A stretch of 64,000 bases of DNA from assembly GCA_020025515.1 (NCBI GenBank), contig JAHHRZ010000002.1:124001-188000 (forward strand). Direction: 5' to 3'. Position 1 is the first letter of the stretch. Every line of letters begins with the position of its first letter. The notes beneath the pieces are model-generated. The model was not told the origin of the DNA, did no database searches, and saw only the letters and a program-made list of their open reading frames with translations. The DNA comes from Oscillospiraceae bacterium (GTDB lineage Bacteria > Bacillota > Clostridia > Oscillospirales > Oscillospiraceae). Shown piece by piece: positions 40,367 to 48,928 of the stretch. The position numbers were made by a program, and so were the translations under genes.

Positions 40367-41272
40367 TTATCCCATTTTTTCCAGCTTTTCCAGTACCTTC
40401 TGAAAATACGCCGGCAGGGCAGAGGTCACCAGAACAGGCAGGCCGGTTCTGGGGTGCCGGAAGCATAAAGAGCAGGCGTGCAGGCATTGGGTATCCTGGC
40501 CCAGCTCCGGCTTCTTATGTCCGTACACCGTATCCCCCAAAATGGGATGGCCCAGATAGGCCATGTGGACACGGATCTGATGGGTGCGTCCTGTTTCCAG
40601 CCGACACCGGATATGGGTATAGCCCCGGTATCGGGCGATGACTTCCCAATGGGTCACGGCGTCCTTACCTCCACGCTGCATCACCGCCATACGCTTACGA
40701 TCAGAAGGATGGCGTCCGATGGGGGCATCCACGGTACCCCTGTCCTCCTTAAAACTGCCGCATACAATGGCTTCATAAGTCCGAGACAGGGTGTGGTCTT
40801 TTAATTGACTGGCCAGAACCGTATGGGCCAGATCATTTTTTGCGACCGCAAGAAGGCCGGAGGTGTCTTTATCGATTCGGTGGACAATGCCGGGCCGCAT
40901 GACCCCGTTGATGCCGGAAAGCTGGCTGCCCCTGGCATAAAGAAGGCCATTGACCAAAGTATCATCCCAGTGCCCGGCAGCAGGATGGACCACCAGCCCC
41001 TTTGGCTTGTTGATGACAAGAAGATCCTCATCCTCATAGGCAATTTCCAGATCCATTTTTGTAGGGGTCACATCCAATGTCTCCGGTTCCGGCAGCTCAA
41101 TCTCTACCACATCGCCCGCCTTGGTCTTGTAATTCTTCTTTGCACTCTGACCGTTTACCTTCACACACCCCTGGTTCAACAGGTTCTGTGCCGCACTGCG
41201 GCTCAGATCTGAGACGGACTCACAGAGAAATACATCCAGCCGCTGGCCGTCTGCACAGCAGATCAATTCCAT
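40367..41272 (-). CDS. RluA/RluD family 23S rRNA pseudouridine synthase with S4 domain
   Basis: This 301-residue protein has an N-terminal S4 domain (QRLDVFLCESVSDLSRSAAQNLLNQGCVKVNG) and the synthase domain with the catalytic Asp in IVHRIDKDTSGLLAVAKN. RLETGRTHQIRVHMAYLGHPILGDTVYG is the second signature. It resembles RluD. The ATG abuts the lspA stop, and AAGGAG lies in the lspA end, so the two are co-transcribed, as is usual. Confidence 0.93.
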   Translation of the reverse strand: MELICCADGQRLDVFLCESVSDLSRSAAQNLLNQGCVKVNGQSAKKNYKTKAGDVVEIELPEPETLDVTPTKMDLEIAYEDEDLLVINKPKGLVVHPAAGHWDDTLVNGLLYARGSQLSGINGVMRPGIVHRIDKDTSGLLAVAKNDLAHTVLASQLKDHTLSRTYEAIVCGSFKEDRGTVDAPIGRHPSDRKRMAVMQRGGKDAVTHWEVIARYRGYTHIRCRLETGRTHQIRVHMAYLGHPILGDTVYGHKKPELGQDTQCLHACSLCFRHPRTGLPVLVTSALPAYFQKVLEKLEKMG

Positions 41273-41755
41273 TTATTTTTTCTCCTTCCCGTCCTTCCAA
41301 AACTCCTTGTTCCAGAACACCAAATGCACGATCAACGCAATGGCTCCGCAGGTGATGAAGCAATCCGCCACATTGAACACGGGAAAGTCTATGAACTCCA
41401 CTGCAATCATATCCACTACAAATCCCCGAAATACCCGGTCCAGAATGTTGCCCAGACCGCCGCCGATCACAGCCGCCAGACACCACATCTCAAACTTGGA
41501 AAAAGGGAGCACCTTTTTTTGAATTCCCCAGTATAACAGCCCTATAAACAGGATAAATACCGCAATAAACAGCCATCTATGCCCCTGAAGTATGGAAAAC
41601 GCTGCTCCGAAATTCTGTACATAGGTGAAATGAAACAGACCCTTTATACCGGGCACAACAGCCCCAAAAGGGATCTGATCCAGCACCAGAAACTTACTCA
41701 GCTGGTCCAGTGCTGCCACCAGCAGGGCAAAAAGCCCCAATGGAAGATAGCTCAT
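41273..41755 (-). CDS. lspA: Lipoprotein signal peptidase (signal peptidase II)
   Basis: This 160-residue aspartyl protease with four membrane helices removes lipoprotein signal peptides. The conserved NFGAAFSIL, GGGLGNILDRVFRGFVVDMI and FNVADCFITCG provide the two active-site Asp. ATG 41755 is chosen (GAGG 8 bases upstream) over the GTG at 41764. It would process the DUF3048 lipoprotein at 48929. Confidence 0.96.
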   Translation of the reverse strand: MSYLPLGLFALLVAALDQLSKFLVLDQIPFGAVVPGIKGLFHFTYVQNFGAAFSILQGHRWLFIAVFILFIGLLYWGIQKKVLPFSKFEMWCLAAVIGGGLGNILDRVFRGFVVDMIAVEFIDFPVFNVADCFITCGAIALIVHLVFWNKEFWKDGKEKK

Positions 41756-41811
41756 AGAAGCCACCTCTTTCTTACCACATTTCTTCCGCCCATAGGGGGA
41801 AAATCAGATAT

Positions 41812-41840
41812 ATTCTATCATTTTTTCCCCTGTATGTCAA
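41812..41840 (-). promoter_or_regulatory. Promoter of lspA-rluD
   Basis: Minus strand TTGACA (41835-41840), 17 bp, TAGAAT (41812-41817). Confidence 0.75.
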
Positions 41841-41923
41841 AGAAAACTATTGTCCTGCCTTCTGCCGCCATTCTTTGGGGTGCAGGCTTCTGCTATGTCA
41901 TGTGCACTGAGCCCCCGGCATTG

Positions 41924-41957
41924 GGAAAGGGGCTGTCTCGGCGAGACAGCCCCTTTT
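41924..41957 (-). terminator. Terminator of guaB
   Basis: A 14-bp stem (41926-41939 with 41943-41956), loop of three; the T tract is short on the minus strand. Confidence 0.75.
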
Positions 41958-41966
41958 GTCTTTTTC

Positions 41967-43472
41967 TTAGGCCTTGGTATTGGAGCTGCGCAGCTGCACA
42001 TCATGATAGCCGCCCTCCACAATGGAGGTGGCGGAAACCAGGGTCAGCTTGGCATTGGCCTGGAGGGAAGGAATGTCAATAACACCACAGTTGCACATGG
42101 TGCTCTTTACCTTGTACAGGCTGGCCTCTACATTGTCATGGAGAGGACCTGCGTAGGTGACATAGGAATCAACGCCTTCCTCAAAGGTCAGCTTGGTAGC
42201 GCCGCCCAAATCATAACGCTGCCAGTTCCGGGCACGGTTGGAGCCTTCGCCCCAGTATTCCTTCATGTATGCACCGTTAATCATGACCTTGGGTGTGGGG
42301 GATTCATCGAAGCGGGCAAAGTAACGGCCCAGCATCATGAAGTCCGCACCCATGGCCAGAGCCAGGGTCATGTGATAATCATGGACGATACCGCCATCGG
42401 AGCAGATGGGCACATAGATGCCGGTCTCCTTGAAGTACTCGTCACGAGCTGCGGCAACCTCAATCAGGGCAGTAGCCTGACCACGGCCGATGCCCTTGGT
42501 CTCACGAGTGATGCAGATGGAGCCGCCGCCAATGCCGACCTTTACAAAGTCTGCTCCGGCCTTTGCCAGGAACAGGAAGCCTTCCCGGTCCACCACATTG
42601 CCGGCACCGATCTTGACGGTATCACCGTAGTTCTCCCGAACCCAGGCAATGGTCTTTTCCTGCCAGCAGGTATAGCCTTCGGAGGAGTCGATGCACAGCA
42701 CATCCGCACCGGCAGCCAGCAGAGCGGGGACTCTTTGCGCGTAGTCCCGGCTGTTGATACCGGCACCCACCAGATACCGCTTCTTCTGGTCCAGGAGCTC
42801 CTGGGGGTTGTCCTTATGGGAAGCGTAGTCCTTACGGAATACGAAATACATCATGTGGTCATCCTTGTCCACGATGGGCAGGCTGTTGAGCTTGTGCTCC
42901 CAGATGATATCATTGGCTTCCTTCAGGGTCGTCTCCGCAGAGGCGGTAATCAGCTTCTCTCTGGGGGTCATGAAGGTGCTCACCTTCTCATCAGGCCGCA
43001 TCCGGGACACACGATAGTCACGGCTGGAGACAATGCCCAGAAGCTTGCCGGTGGCAGTGCCGTCATCGGTGATGGCCACGGTAGAGAAGCCGTTCTTTTC
43101 CTTCAGCTCCAGCACATCCTGCAAGGTGTGCTCAGGAGTCAGGTTAGAGGCAGAAACCACAAAGCCAGCCTTAAAGCCCTTCACCTTTGCGACCATCTCC
43201 GCCTCGGCTTCGATGGACTGAGAGCCATAGATAAAGGACAGGCCGCCCTCTTTTGCCAGTGCAATGGCCATAGAGTCATTGGAAACGGACTGCATGATTG
43301 CAGACACCATGGGGATATTCAGGGTGATGGGGCACGCTTCCTGACCCTTGCGGTACTTCACCAGAGGAGTACGCAGAGATACATTAGCAGGAATGCACTC
43401 CTCGCTGGTATAGCCGGGAATCAGCAGATACTCGCTGAAGGTATGGGAAGGTTCGTTGCAATAATAAGCCAT
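41967..43472 (-). CDS. guaB: IMP dehydrogenase
   Basis: This 501-residue enzyme oxidises IMP to XMP, committing it to GMP. Seen: paired CBS domain region (ISSRD-like GIVSSRDYRVSRM and SLPIVDKDDH) inserted in the barrel, KIGAGNVVDREG, the catalytic Cys loop GGGSICITRETKGIGRGQATAL, and the flap NRARNWQRYDLGG with the catalytic Arg-Tyr. Length is typical. GGAGG is upstream of ATG 43472, and its promoter lies across the stop of the YitT gene. Confidence 0.96.
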   Translation of the reverse strand: MAYYCNEPSHTFSEYLLIPGYTSEECIPANVSLRTPLVKYRKGQEACPITLNIPMVSAIMQSVSNDSMAIALAKEGGLSFIYGSQSIEAEAEMVAKVKGFKAGFVVSASNLTPEHTLQDVLELKEKNGFSTVAITDDGTATGKLLGIVSSRDYRVSRMRPDEKVSTFMTPREKLITASAETTLKEANDIIWEHKLNSLPIVDKDDHMMYFVFRKDYASHKDNPQELLDQKKRYLVGAGINSRDYAQRVPALLAAGADVLCIDSSEGYTCWQEKTIAWVRENYGDTVKIGAGNVVDREGFLFLAKAGADFVKVGIGGGSICITRETKGIGRGQATALIEVAAARDEYFKETGIYVPICSDGGIVHDYHMTLALAMGADFMMLGRYFARFDESPTPKVMINGAYMKEYWGEGSNRARNWQRYDLGGATKLTFEEGVDSYVTYAGPLHDNVEASLYKVKSTMCNCGVIDIPSLQANAKLTLVSATSIVEGGYHDVQLRSSNTKA

Positions 43473-43521
43473 GATTTTTCTACCTCCAAATAGAAATAAT
43501 GAAATTTACAAGATTGCCTAT

Positions 43522-43551
43522 ATTATAAGATACCATCTGAGCCATCGTCAA
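43522..43551 (-). promoter_or_regulatory. Promoter of guaB, within the end of the YitT gene
   Basis: Minus strand TTGACG (43546-43551), 18 bp, TATAAT (43522-43527); the -10 covers the stop codon of the upstream gene. Confidence 0.65.
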
Positions 43552-44443
43552 GAAGAGGATTATCTTCCTGACCATTCTTTTTCAAATGTTTGAAGTTTCC
43601 TACTACTTCCTTGACCGTAGACAGGTATGCAAAGGTATCGGGATAACTGCGGATAATCGTTTCAAACTCCAAAATCTGGCTCTTGTTGACAACGCACAGC
43701 AAAAGGGTGGTGGGCTCACCGGAGTACACGCCTTCCCCTGCGATGCGGGTTCCACTGTGGCGGAGCTTTGTGACAATCTCCTTGGAGATTTCATCGGGAT
43801 AGGGCGTCACAATTTCAAATTTAACCGCGGATCTTTCGTTTCTAAGAATGCGGTCGGAAACCGTACTGGACAGATAACAGTAAATAATGCACAGCAGCAC
43901 AGGCTCAATTTGATAATCATAAACAAAATAAGAGATCAGCGCTACAATGCAATTCAGAAAGAAGGTGATTCTTAAAAAATTGGTTTCTGGCTTTTTAATA
44001 TGGATCAGTGCCGCCACATAATCCAATCCTCCTGTATAGGAACTGCCACGAATCAAAACCGAATAACAAAAACCCGTAATAATGCCCGCCACCATAGGTC
44101 CCAAAATCTTACTGGTGCCATTTGTGGTATTATAGGCAAACGCTTCCAAAGGAACATTGTCCAGAAGAACCAGGAAGAAAGAGAAAAAGAGGGTATAGCA
44201 CAAGGATCGAATTGCTAAAGGACGGCTTAACACTTTCATAACGATCAAGGCCAGAGGGATGTTGATAATCAGATTCATGACACTGACTTTGATCCCCAGA
44301 GCGTACTGAATCATGGTGCACAGCCCATTTAGTCCTGCGGGTGCGAATTTATTTGGGAAGACAAATAACTGATAAGACAAGGCGGATAAAAAAGCAATGC
44401 CAATAATGACCCCATAGGTCAAAATTTTTCTTGAAACTTTCAT
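43523..44443 (-). CDS. YitT family membrane protein with DUF2179 domain
   Basis: This 306-residue protein has about five to six membrane segments (start ILTYGVIIGIAFLSALSYQLFVFPNKFAPAGLNGL, the YitT signature) and a C-terminal soluble DUF2179 domain (YPDEISKEIVTKLRHSGTRIAGEGVYSGEPTTLLLCVV). Family function is unknown; it has been proposed as a transporter. GGGAG precedes the ATG. Confidence 0.92.
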   Translation of the reverse strand: MKVSRKILTYGVIIGIAFLSALSYQLFVFPNKFAPAGLNGLCTMIQYALGIKVSVMNLIINIPLALIVMKVLSRPLAIRSLCYTLFFSFFLVLLDNVPLEAFAYNTTNGTSKILGPMVAGIITGFCYSVLIRGSSYTGGLDYVAALIHIKKPETNFLRITFFLNCIVALISYFVYDYQIEPVLLCIIYCYLSSTVSDRILRNERSAVKFEIVTPYPDEISKEIVTKLRHSGTRIAGEGVYSGEPTTLLLCVVNKSQILEFETIIRSYPDTFAYLSTVKEVVGNFKHLKKNGQEDNPLLDDGSDGIL

Positions 44444-44627
44444 AATTTGCTCCCTTTCCCTTATTTTTGTATTAGAAAAATAGTATCACAGGAATGTCAA
44501 GGGGTCAACCCCTCCCCCCCCTAGAATACAGGGAGATTTCAACTGTATTTCAAAAGAATTTTGTGGATTTTGCCTAGAGATACAAAATTCTTCTTTTGTT
44601 TTTTCATTGTGGACAAATACAGCATAA

Positions 44628-44657
44628 GCGCTGACCTGATTATGGGTCAGCGCTTGT
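44628..44657 (-). terminator. Hairpin after the aspartokinase gene, possible terminator
   Basis: An 11-bp inverted repeat AAGCGCTGACC/GGTCAGCGCTT downstream of the aspartokinase stop. The T tract is weak on the minus strand. The rest of 44444-44669 has an AT-rich AGAATTTTGT/ACAAAATTCT inverted repeat but no gene. Confidence 0.45.
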
Positions 44658-44669
44658 TGCTTTTTTGCT

Positions 44670-45401
44670 TTATGTCTCTCCGCAGACAATGGTACCGGGC
44701 TGGCCGGTAAAGGAAGAAAGCACTTCCAGACTCAGCCCGAATTTCTGCGCCAGCTCCACCGATCTGTCATGGAGCACCTGTGCACCACCTGCAATGAGCC
44801 GCCGCATTTTCTCATAGGAAACCCAGTCAAACTTTACAGCGTCCGGATACAGATGGGGGTCCTTGTCATAGACCCCTGCCACATCGGTATAAATCTGGCA
44901 CAGATCTGCCCCCAGACAGCCTGCCAGAGCCACTGCCGTCGTGTCAGAACCGCCACGCCCTAGGGTCGTAATATCACCGGCTGCATTGATTCCCTGAAAT
45001 CCGGTGACCACAACAATTTTTCCCTGGTCCAGTTCGGTCACTACCCGGTTATTATCCAGTCCCAGGATGACCGCATTCCCGTGGGTATGATCCGTAAAAA
45101 TGCCGGCCTGCCATCCTGTCAGAGATATCACCGGATACCCCATGGCCTGAATGGCCATGGACAACAGCCCGGCTGAAATCTGTTCTCCTGTGGCCAGATA
45201 GGCGTCCATCTCTCGGGCACTGACTCTGGGGTTCAGGGAGATGGCCTGCTTAATCAGGTCATCTGTTGTAGTCCCCTGGGCCGAAACCACAGCCACAACC
45301 CGACTGCCTCGCTTTGCCACCTGGGTGACCCACTGAGCTGCCTGCCGAATCCGTTCCTCCCCAGCCAGGGATGTTCCTCCAAATTTTTGGACGATCAGCA
45401 T
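44670..45401 (-). CDS. Aspartate kinase catalytic domain, no ACT regulatory domains
   Basis: This 243-residue kinase phosphorylates aspartate, the first step to lysine, threonine and methionine. The kinase fold is complete: VQKFGGTSLAGEERIRQAA, LATGEQISAGLLSMA, VTGFQGINAAGDITTLGRGGSDTTAVALA and IYTDVAGVYDKDPHLYPDAVK. Ordinary aspartokinases are about 400 residues with two C-terminal ACT domains; this one stops at the end of the kinase domain. ATG 45401 after GGAGG is used. A stand-alone ACT protein gene lies at 54391. Confidence 0.88.
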   Translation of the reverse strand: MLIVQKFGGTSLAGEERIRQAAQWVTQVAKRGSRVVAVVSAQGTTTDDLIKQAISLNPRVSAREMDAYLATGEQISAGLLSMAIQAMGYPVISLTGWQAGIFTDHTHGNAVILGLDNNRVVTELDQGKIVVVTGFQGINAAGDITTLGRGGSDTTAVALAGCLGADLCQIYTDVAGVYDKDPHLYPDAVKFDWVSYEKMRRLIAGGAQVLHDRSVELAQKFGLSLEVLSSFTGQPGTIVCGET

Positions 45402-45498
45402 AATTTCACCTCCATATGGCAGTCTATGCAAAATTTCAGTCCTTGGCCCTTTTGTTCCGGATCTGAAACGATTTTCTGTGTGCGGCCTGGCGGCAATC

Positions 45499-45540
45499 GA
45501 AAATGAGGCTGTTTTACCTGCTTGGTAAAACAGCCTCACA
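45499..45540 (-). terminator. Terminator of the rpmH-rnpA-yidD-yidC-jag operon
   Basis: A 15-bp stem (45504-45518 with 45524-45538) with TTTTCG on the minus strand, just after jag. Confidence 0.85.
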
Positions 45541-45548
45541 ATCAGTTT

Positions 45549-46454
45549 CTATCTCACATACTCAATGACAACACGGCGGTTGGGCTCGGTGCCGGTGGAG
45601 TGGGTGGTGATGTTCTCCATCTCCTGCAAAGAAGCATGGATCACATGGCGCTCATAGGCGTTCATGGGCTCCAGTGTGGTGCGGCGATGGGCCTTGAGAA
45701 CCTGCTGCGCCTTCTTTCTGGCATAGCGGCGCAGGGACTCCTCACGCTTCACCCGGTAGTCCTCCGCATCCACACTGATGCGGACACGGGTATCCCGGTT
45801 CCGGTTTACCGCATAGTTGGACAGGTGCTGGATGGCATCCAATGTCTCACCCCGGCGGCCAATGAGCATCCCCAGATCCTCGCCCACCAGCTCTACCCGG
45901 TAGGTTTCCTCCTCACCCTTTTGGGCATGGGGGACCGCCTTGGAGCCCATATGCTCCAGCAGACCTTTGAGGAAAGTCTCAATCTGCTCTTCCACACTGC
46001 CGGTCGGGGCAGGGGCGTAGACCTTAGGCGCTTTCACTGCCTCAGGCTCTTTCCCCTCCGCAGGAATTCTGGGCTTCTCCTCCTGCCGGGGAGCGGCCTT
46101 GCGCTCCTCATTGCGCACATGGGGGGCACGCTCGGGGCGGCGCTCCTGCACAGGTGCCTGCTTGGGCTTTTCGGCAGGCATTTCCTTCCCAGGGGCCTCC
46201 TTGGGCTTGGGAGCCTCCGGTGCTTTCTTTGCCTTGCTACGAGAAGCAGCAGACAACGCCGCGGCAGGGGCGGGATCCGGTACTTCATAAGTCACCTCGA
46301 CCTTGCAGGGCCGTGCACCAAATCCAAAGACACCGCTCTTGGCACGTTCCAAAATCTGAACAGAAACGCTCTCCAGATCCAGATCCAGTTCCTTGAGGGC
46401 GGCCTGAACTGCTGAGTCAAAATCCTTGCCAGTTGCAATAAACTTCTTTTCCAT
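45549..46454 (-). CDS. jag: RNA-binding protein Jag/KhpB
   Basis: This 301-residue protein has a Jag-N domain (1-55, including ERAKSGVFGFG), a long low-complexity linker rich in P, A, K and E (about 60-160), then a KH domain (LIGRRGETLDAIQHLSNYAV) and R3H domain (RRTTLEPMNAYERHVIHASL). In Firmicutes KhpB works with KhpA in RNA regulation of cell division. It is 4 bases after yidC on the same strand, as in many Firmicutes. Confidence 0.95.
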   Translation of the reverse strand: MEKKFIATGKDFDSAVQAALKELDLDLESVSVQILERAKSGVFGFGARPCKVEVTYEVPDPAPAAALSAASRSKAKKAPEAPKPKEAPGKEMPAEKPKQAPVQERRPERAPHVRNEERKAAPRQEEKPRIPAEGKEPEAVKAPKVYAPAPTGSVEEQIETFLKGLLEHMGSKAVPHAQKGEEETYRVELVGEDLGMLIGRRGETLDAIQHLSNYAVNRNRDTRVRISVDAEDYRVKREESLRRYARKKAQQVLKAHRRTTLEPMNAYERHVIHASLQEMENITTHSTGTEPNRRVVIEYVR

Positions 46455-46457
46455 AGC

Positions 46458-47663
46458 TTACTCCTCGATATCGTCGGAGGTGCTTCTCTTATATCGGTCA
46501 GCCACATAAGCTCGGCCCTTGCAGTAGGGACGCTCAGGGATACCGGACAGGGAATCATCCTCTTTTTCAGGCGCATTTGCCTTTTTATTTTCGGCGATTT
46601 CATGCTCTTTCAGAATCTGCTGCTGTCTTTGCAGCTTTTTCTTACTGGTATTTTCTACAATACCATTGGGATTTTCCTCCCGGCGCTTTGCACGCTGACG
46701 CTCCCGCTCTGCTTCCAGTTCGGCCTTTTCCGCAGCAATGCGCCGCTTGATGCTGTCCTCTGCATCATACAGCTTTCGGTACTTCTTGGTGAGGATTGCA
46801 TCCTGTGCCATGCCAAAGACACCCTGGCTCATCCAGTACAGGGACAAAGAACAGGGATAGGTAAAGCCGATCCACAGGGAAATCAGAGGCATAATCCACA
46901 TCATGGTGTTTGCAGTCTTGTTGGCATTCTTGGCAGCCTCGTTGTCCAGGTTGCCGTCTTTGTCTGTTGTAACAGAGCTGTTCAGTTTCTGGCTCACCAC
47001 CATGGTGAGGACCTGGCTGCCGGCAGACAGGATGGGCAGAAGCAGACCGCCCAGCTTGTTCCAGGAGAACGCCTCCCAGGCCCAGAACTTAAAGTCAGGA
47101 ATCTGGCCCAGGTTGACACCCAGGAACTGGAAATTCAGGCTGTGGATGGCCTTATCAGCCAACTCCGGCATACTTGCCTTGATCTGCTCTGCAAACTCGT
47201 GGAGATGGGGTGCCAAAGCAACCTGGTCATAATAGGAGTTGCCGCTGAAAATCTCAGGAGACAGGCCCTTGACCAGAGTCACCATCTGCGCTGCCTGATC
47301 CTTGGTGTAGTGCAGCACATAGACCAGAGGCTCACGGATGACGTAGAAAAGAGGGAAGATGATAAACAGAGGCAGCAGACTCCACAAGCAGCCGCCAAAC
47401 ATGCTGACGCCTTCCTCTTTATAAATTTTGCTGATCTCCATATTCGCTTTCTGGGGATCATTGGGATATTTCTGCTGAATGGCCTGGGTGAGGGGTGCCA
47501 TTCGGCTCATCTGCATCATACTCTTTTTACTCTTAGCGCTGAAGGGAAGCAGAATCAGCTTTACGAGCAGAGAGAACAGGATCAGGGCCAGGCCGTAGTT
47601 AGAGGTAAACTGGTACAGAAAGTCCAGCAGGTAACCAAAGGGGATACGAATAAATTCCGACAT
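46458..47663 (-). CDS. yidC: Membrane protein insertase YidC/OxaI
   Basis: This 401-residue protein inserts and folds membrane proteins. It has an N-terminal membrane helix, the OxaI/YidC core (NYGLALILFSLLVKLILLPFSAKSKKSMMQMSRM, FGGCLWSLLPLFIIFPLFY, SLISLWIGFTYPCSLSLYW) and a long charged C-terminal tail (about 300-401). The loop between 120 and 200 is larger than in B. subtilis SpoIIIJ. GGAGG precedes ATG 47663; it is 14 bases from yidD. Confidence 0.97.
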   Translation of the reverse strand: MSEFIRIPFGYLLDFLYQFTSNYGLALILFSLLVKLILLPFSAKSKKSMMQMSRMAPLTQAIQQKYPNDPQKANMEISKIYKEEGVSMFGGCLWSLLPLFIIFPLFYVIREPLVYVLHYTKDQAAQMVTLVKGLSPEIFSGNSYYDQVALAPHLHEFAEQIKASMPELADKAIHSLNFQFLGVNLGQIPDFKFWAWEAFSWNKLGGLLLPILSAGSQVLTMVVSQKLNSSVTTDKDGNLDNEAAKNANKTANTMMWIMPLISLWIGFTYPCSLSLYWMSQGVFGMAQDAILTKKYRKLYDAEDSIKRRIAAEKAELEAERERQRAKRREENPNGIVENTSKKKLQRQQQILKEHEIAENKKANAPEKEDDSLSGIPERPYCKGRAYVADRYKRSTSDDIEE

Positions 47664-47677
47664 TTGAATCCTCCAAA

Positions 47678-47890
47678 TTATGGGACGGGGTCGTAATAGT
47701 CACCCTTATAAAACGGGTGGCATCGTAGAATACGCCGCAGGGCCAGGAGACCTCCCTTCCCGGCGCCGTATTTGCTAATGGCCTCCACCGCATACTGCGA
47801 GCAAGTGGGGGTAAATCGGCATCTGGGTGGAAACGCTGGGGAAATGTGGTTCTGATAGAAGCGGATCGCCGCCAAAAGCAGACCTTTCAC
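47678..47890 (-). CDS. yidD: Membrane protein insertion efficiency factor YidD
   Basis: This 70-residue protein has the family sequence ISPAFPPRCRFTPTCSQYAVEAI and the C-terminal HPFYKGDYYDPVP. The start overlaps the rnpA stop (ATGA, 47887-47890), so the two are coupled. Confidence 0.97.
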   Translation of the reverse strand: MKGLLLAAIRFYQNHISPAFPPRCRFTPTCSQYAVEAISKYGAGKGGLLALRRILRCHPFYKGDYYDPVP

Positions 47891-48234
47891 TGCTCTTCCT
47901 CCCGCAAAAGTCCCAGCTTGGCCCCTAGGGACAGGTAGGACTTCACCAGCTGCTGGAAGGGTGCATCCACGGCCCGGCTGCGAGCCACCACCACAATGTC
48001 GTAACCCGGGAGGAATCGGTCCTCATGGAGGCGATAGACCTCCTTTAGGCGGCGGCGGACCCGATTGCGGGTCACAGCCTTTCCGAGCTTTTTGCTCACC
48101 GTGATTCCCACCCGATTTTCTTTGGTGCGATTTTTCCGGCAGTAGATCACCAGGTCTTTATTGGCGGCCTGATTTCCGCTGCGGTACAGTCTCTGAAATA
48201 TGTGGTTTAATTTTAAGGATCTGGAATATTCCAT
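47887..48234 (-). CDS. rnpA: Ribonuclease P protein component
   Basis: This 115-residue basic protein assists RNase P RNA in maturing tRNA 5' ends. RVGITVSKKLGKAVTRNRVRRRLKEVYR is the RNR signature. ATG 48234 follows GGAGGG; the longer frame to 48288 is rejected. It sits between rpmH and yidD; 48235-48416 holds no other gene. Confidence 0.96.
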   Translation of the reverse strand: MEYSRSLKLNHIFQRLYRSGNQAANKDLVIYCRKNRTKENRVGITVSKKLGKAVTRNRVRRRLKEVYRLHEDRFLPGYDIVVVARSRAVDAPFQQLVKSYLSLGAKLGLLREEEQ

Positions 48235-48416
48235 GTGGATTCCCTCCGGGATAAAAAAACGATGCTGCCGAAAAATCCCGGACAACACACTGGTGAGGCC
48301 GGGAGGTGACGGGCGTTATGAGAAAGACGAGGGGGCGAACAGAATTTTCTCCCATTCACCCCCGCAACAGTCTCATCATTGGACAGCGTTATTCCGCATT
48401 CTCGGGCGCACAAAGA

Positions 48417-48551
48417 TCAAGCAGACAGAACCTTGCGGCCTTTGGCACGACGACGAGAAAGAACCTTGCGGCCATTGGTGGTAGCCATTCTCTGGCGGAA
48501 GCCATGCACGGTGGCTCTGTGGCGCTTTCTGGGCTGATAGGTACGCTTCAT
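48417..48551 (-). CDS. rpmH: 50S ribosomal protein L34
   Basis: This 44-residue basic protein reads KRTYQPRKRHRATVHGF at the start and ends with GRKVLSRRRAKGRKVLSA, the L34 family exactly. GGAGG precedes ATG 48551. First gene of rpmH-rnpA-yidD-yidC-jag. Confidence 0.97.
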   Translation of the reverse strand: MKRTYQPRKRHRATVHGFRQRMATTNGRKVLSRRRAKGRKVLSA

Positions 48552-48649
48552 TGGGATAACACCTCCTGTCAAGAATGATGCTCAACAGCCGTTTCCGGCC
48601 GCAGCGAGTCGAATAAATCTGACCTGAAAATTCAGGTCATGCGGAGAAT

Positions 48650-48678
48650 ATTATATCCGATAAATGGGCGTTGGTCAA
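48650..48678 (-). promoter_or_regulatory. Promoter of rpmH
   Basis: Minus strand TTGACC (48673-48678), 17 bp, TATAAT (48650-48655). The leader carries a GACCTGAA/TTCAGGTC hairpin (about 48621-48638). The rest of 48679-48882 is gene-free; dnaA is not there. Confidence 0.8.
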
Positions 48679-48882
48679 CACTTTTTTCATAAATTCCTAC
48701 TATTTTCTGTTTCCAACCCCTGCACTTGCGGCTTTCCAGCCGTGATTTTCCCAGAAGATCCGGAAAATTTTCTTCTGCAATCCCGCACAGTCGCTGCGTA
48801 TACGCAATGATTGAAGGCAACTTTTTCCAATCTGCGTTTCTGTTCCTGGAACATAAAATCCACATAAAAGGCCGCAGCTGAC

Positions 48883-48919
48883 AAAACAGGGATGTTTTAC
48901 GATTGGTAAAACATCCCTG
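48883..48919 (-). terminator. Terminator of the DUF3048 lipoprotein gene
   Basis: A 14-bp stem (48887-48900 with 48906-48919) followed by TTTTGT on the minus strand. Confidence 0.85.
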
Positions 48920-48928
48920 CCAGTTTTC

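Noticed and set aside
41850..43493. 547-codon open frame on the plus strand
   Set aside because: Antisense to guaB; no recognisable motif or ribosome-binding site.
44444..44669. Lysine riboswitch or T-box near the aspartokinase gene
   Set aside because: The leader upstream of 45401 and the stretch 44444-44669 show only simple hairpins, without the conserved elements of either RNA.
48687..48884. 65-codon open frame upstream of rpmH
   Set aside because: No ribosome-binding site and no family; the region is better read as a gene-free spacer between the rpmH promoter and the DUF3048 terminator.
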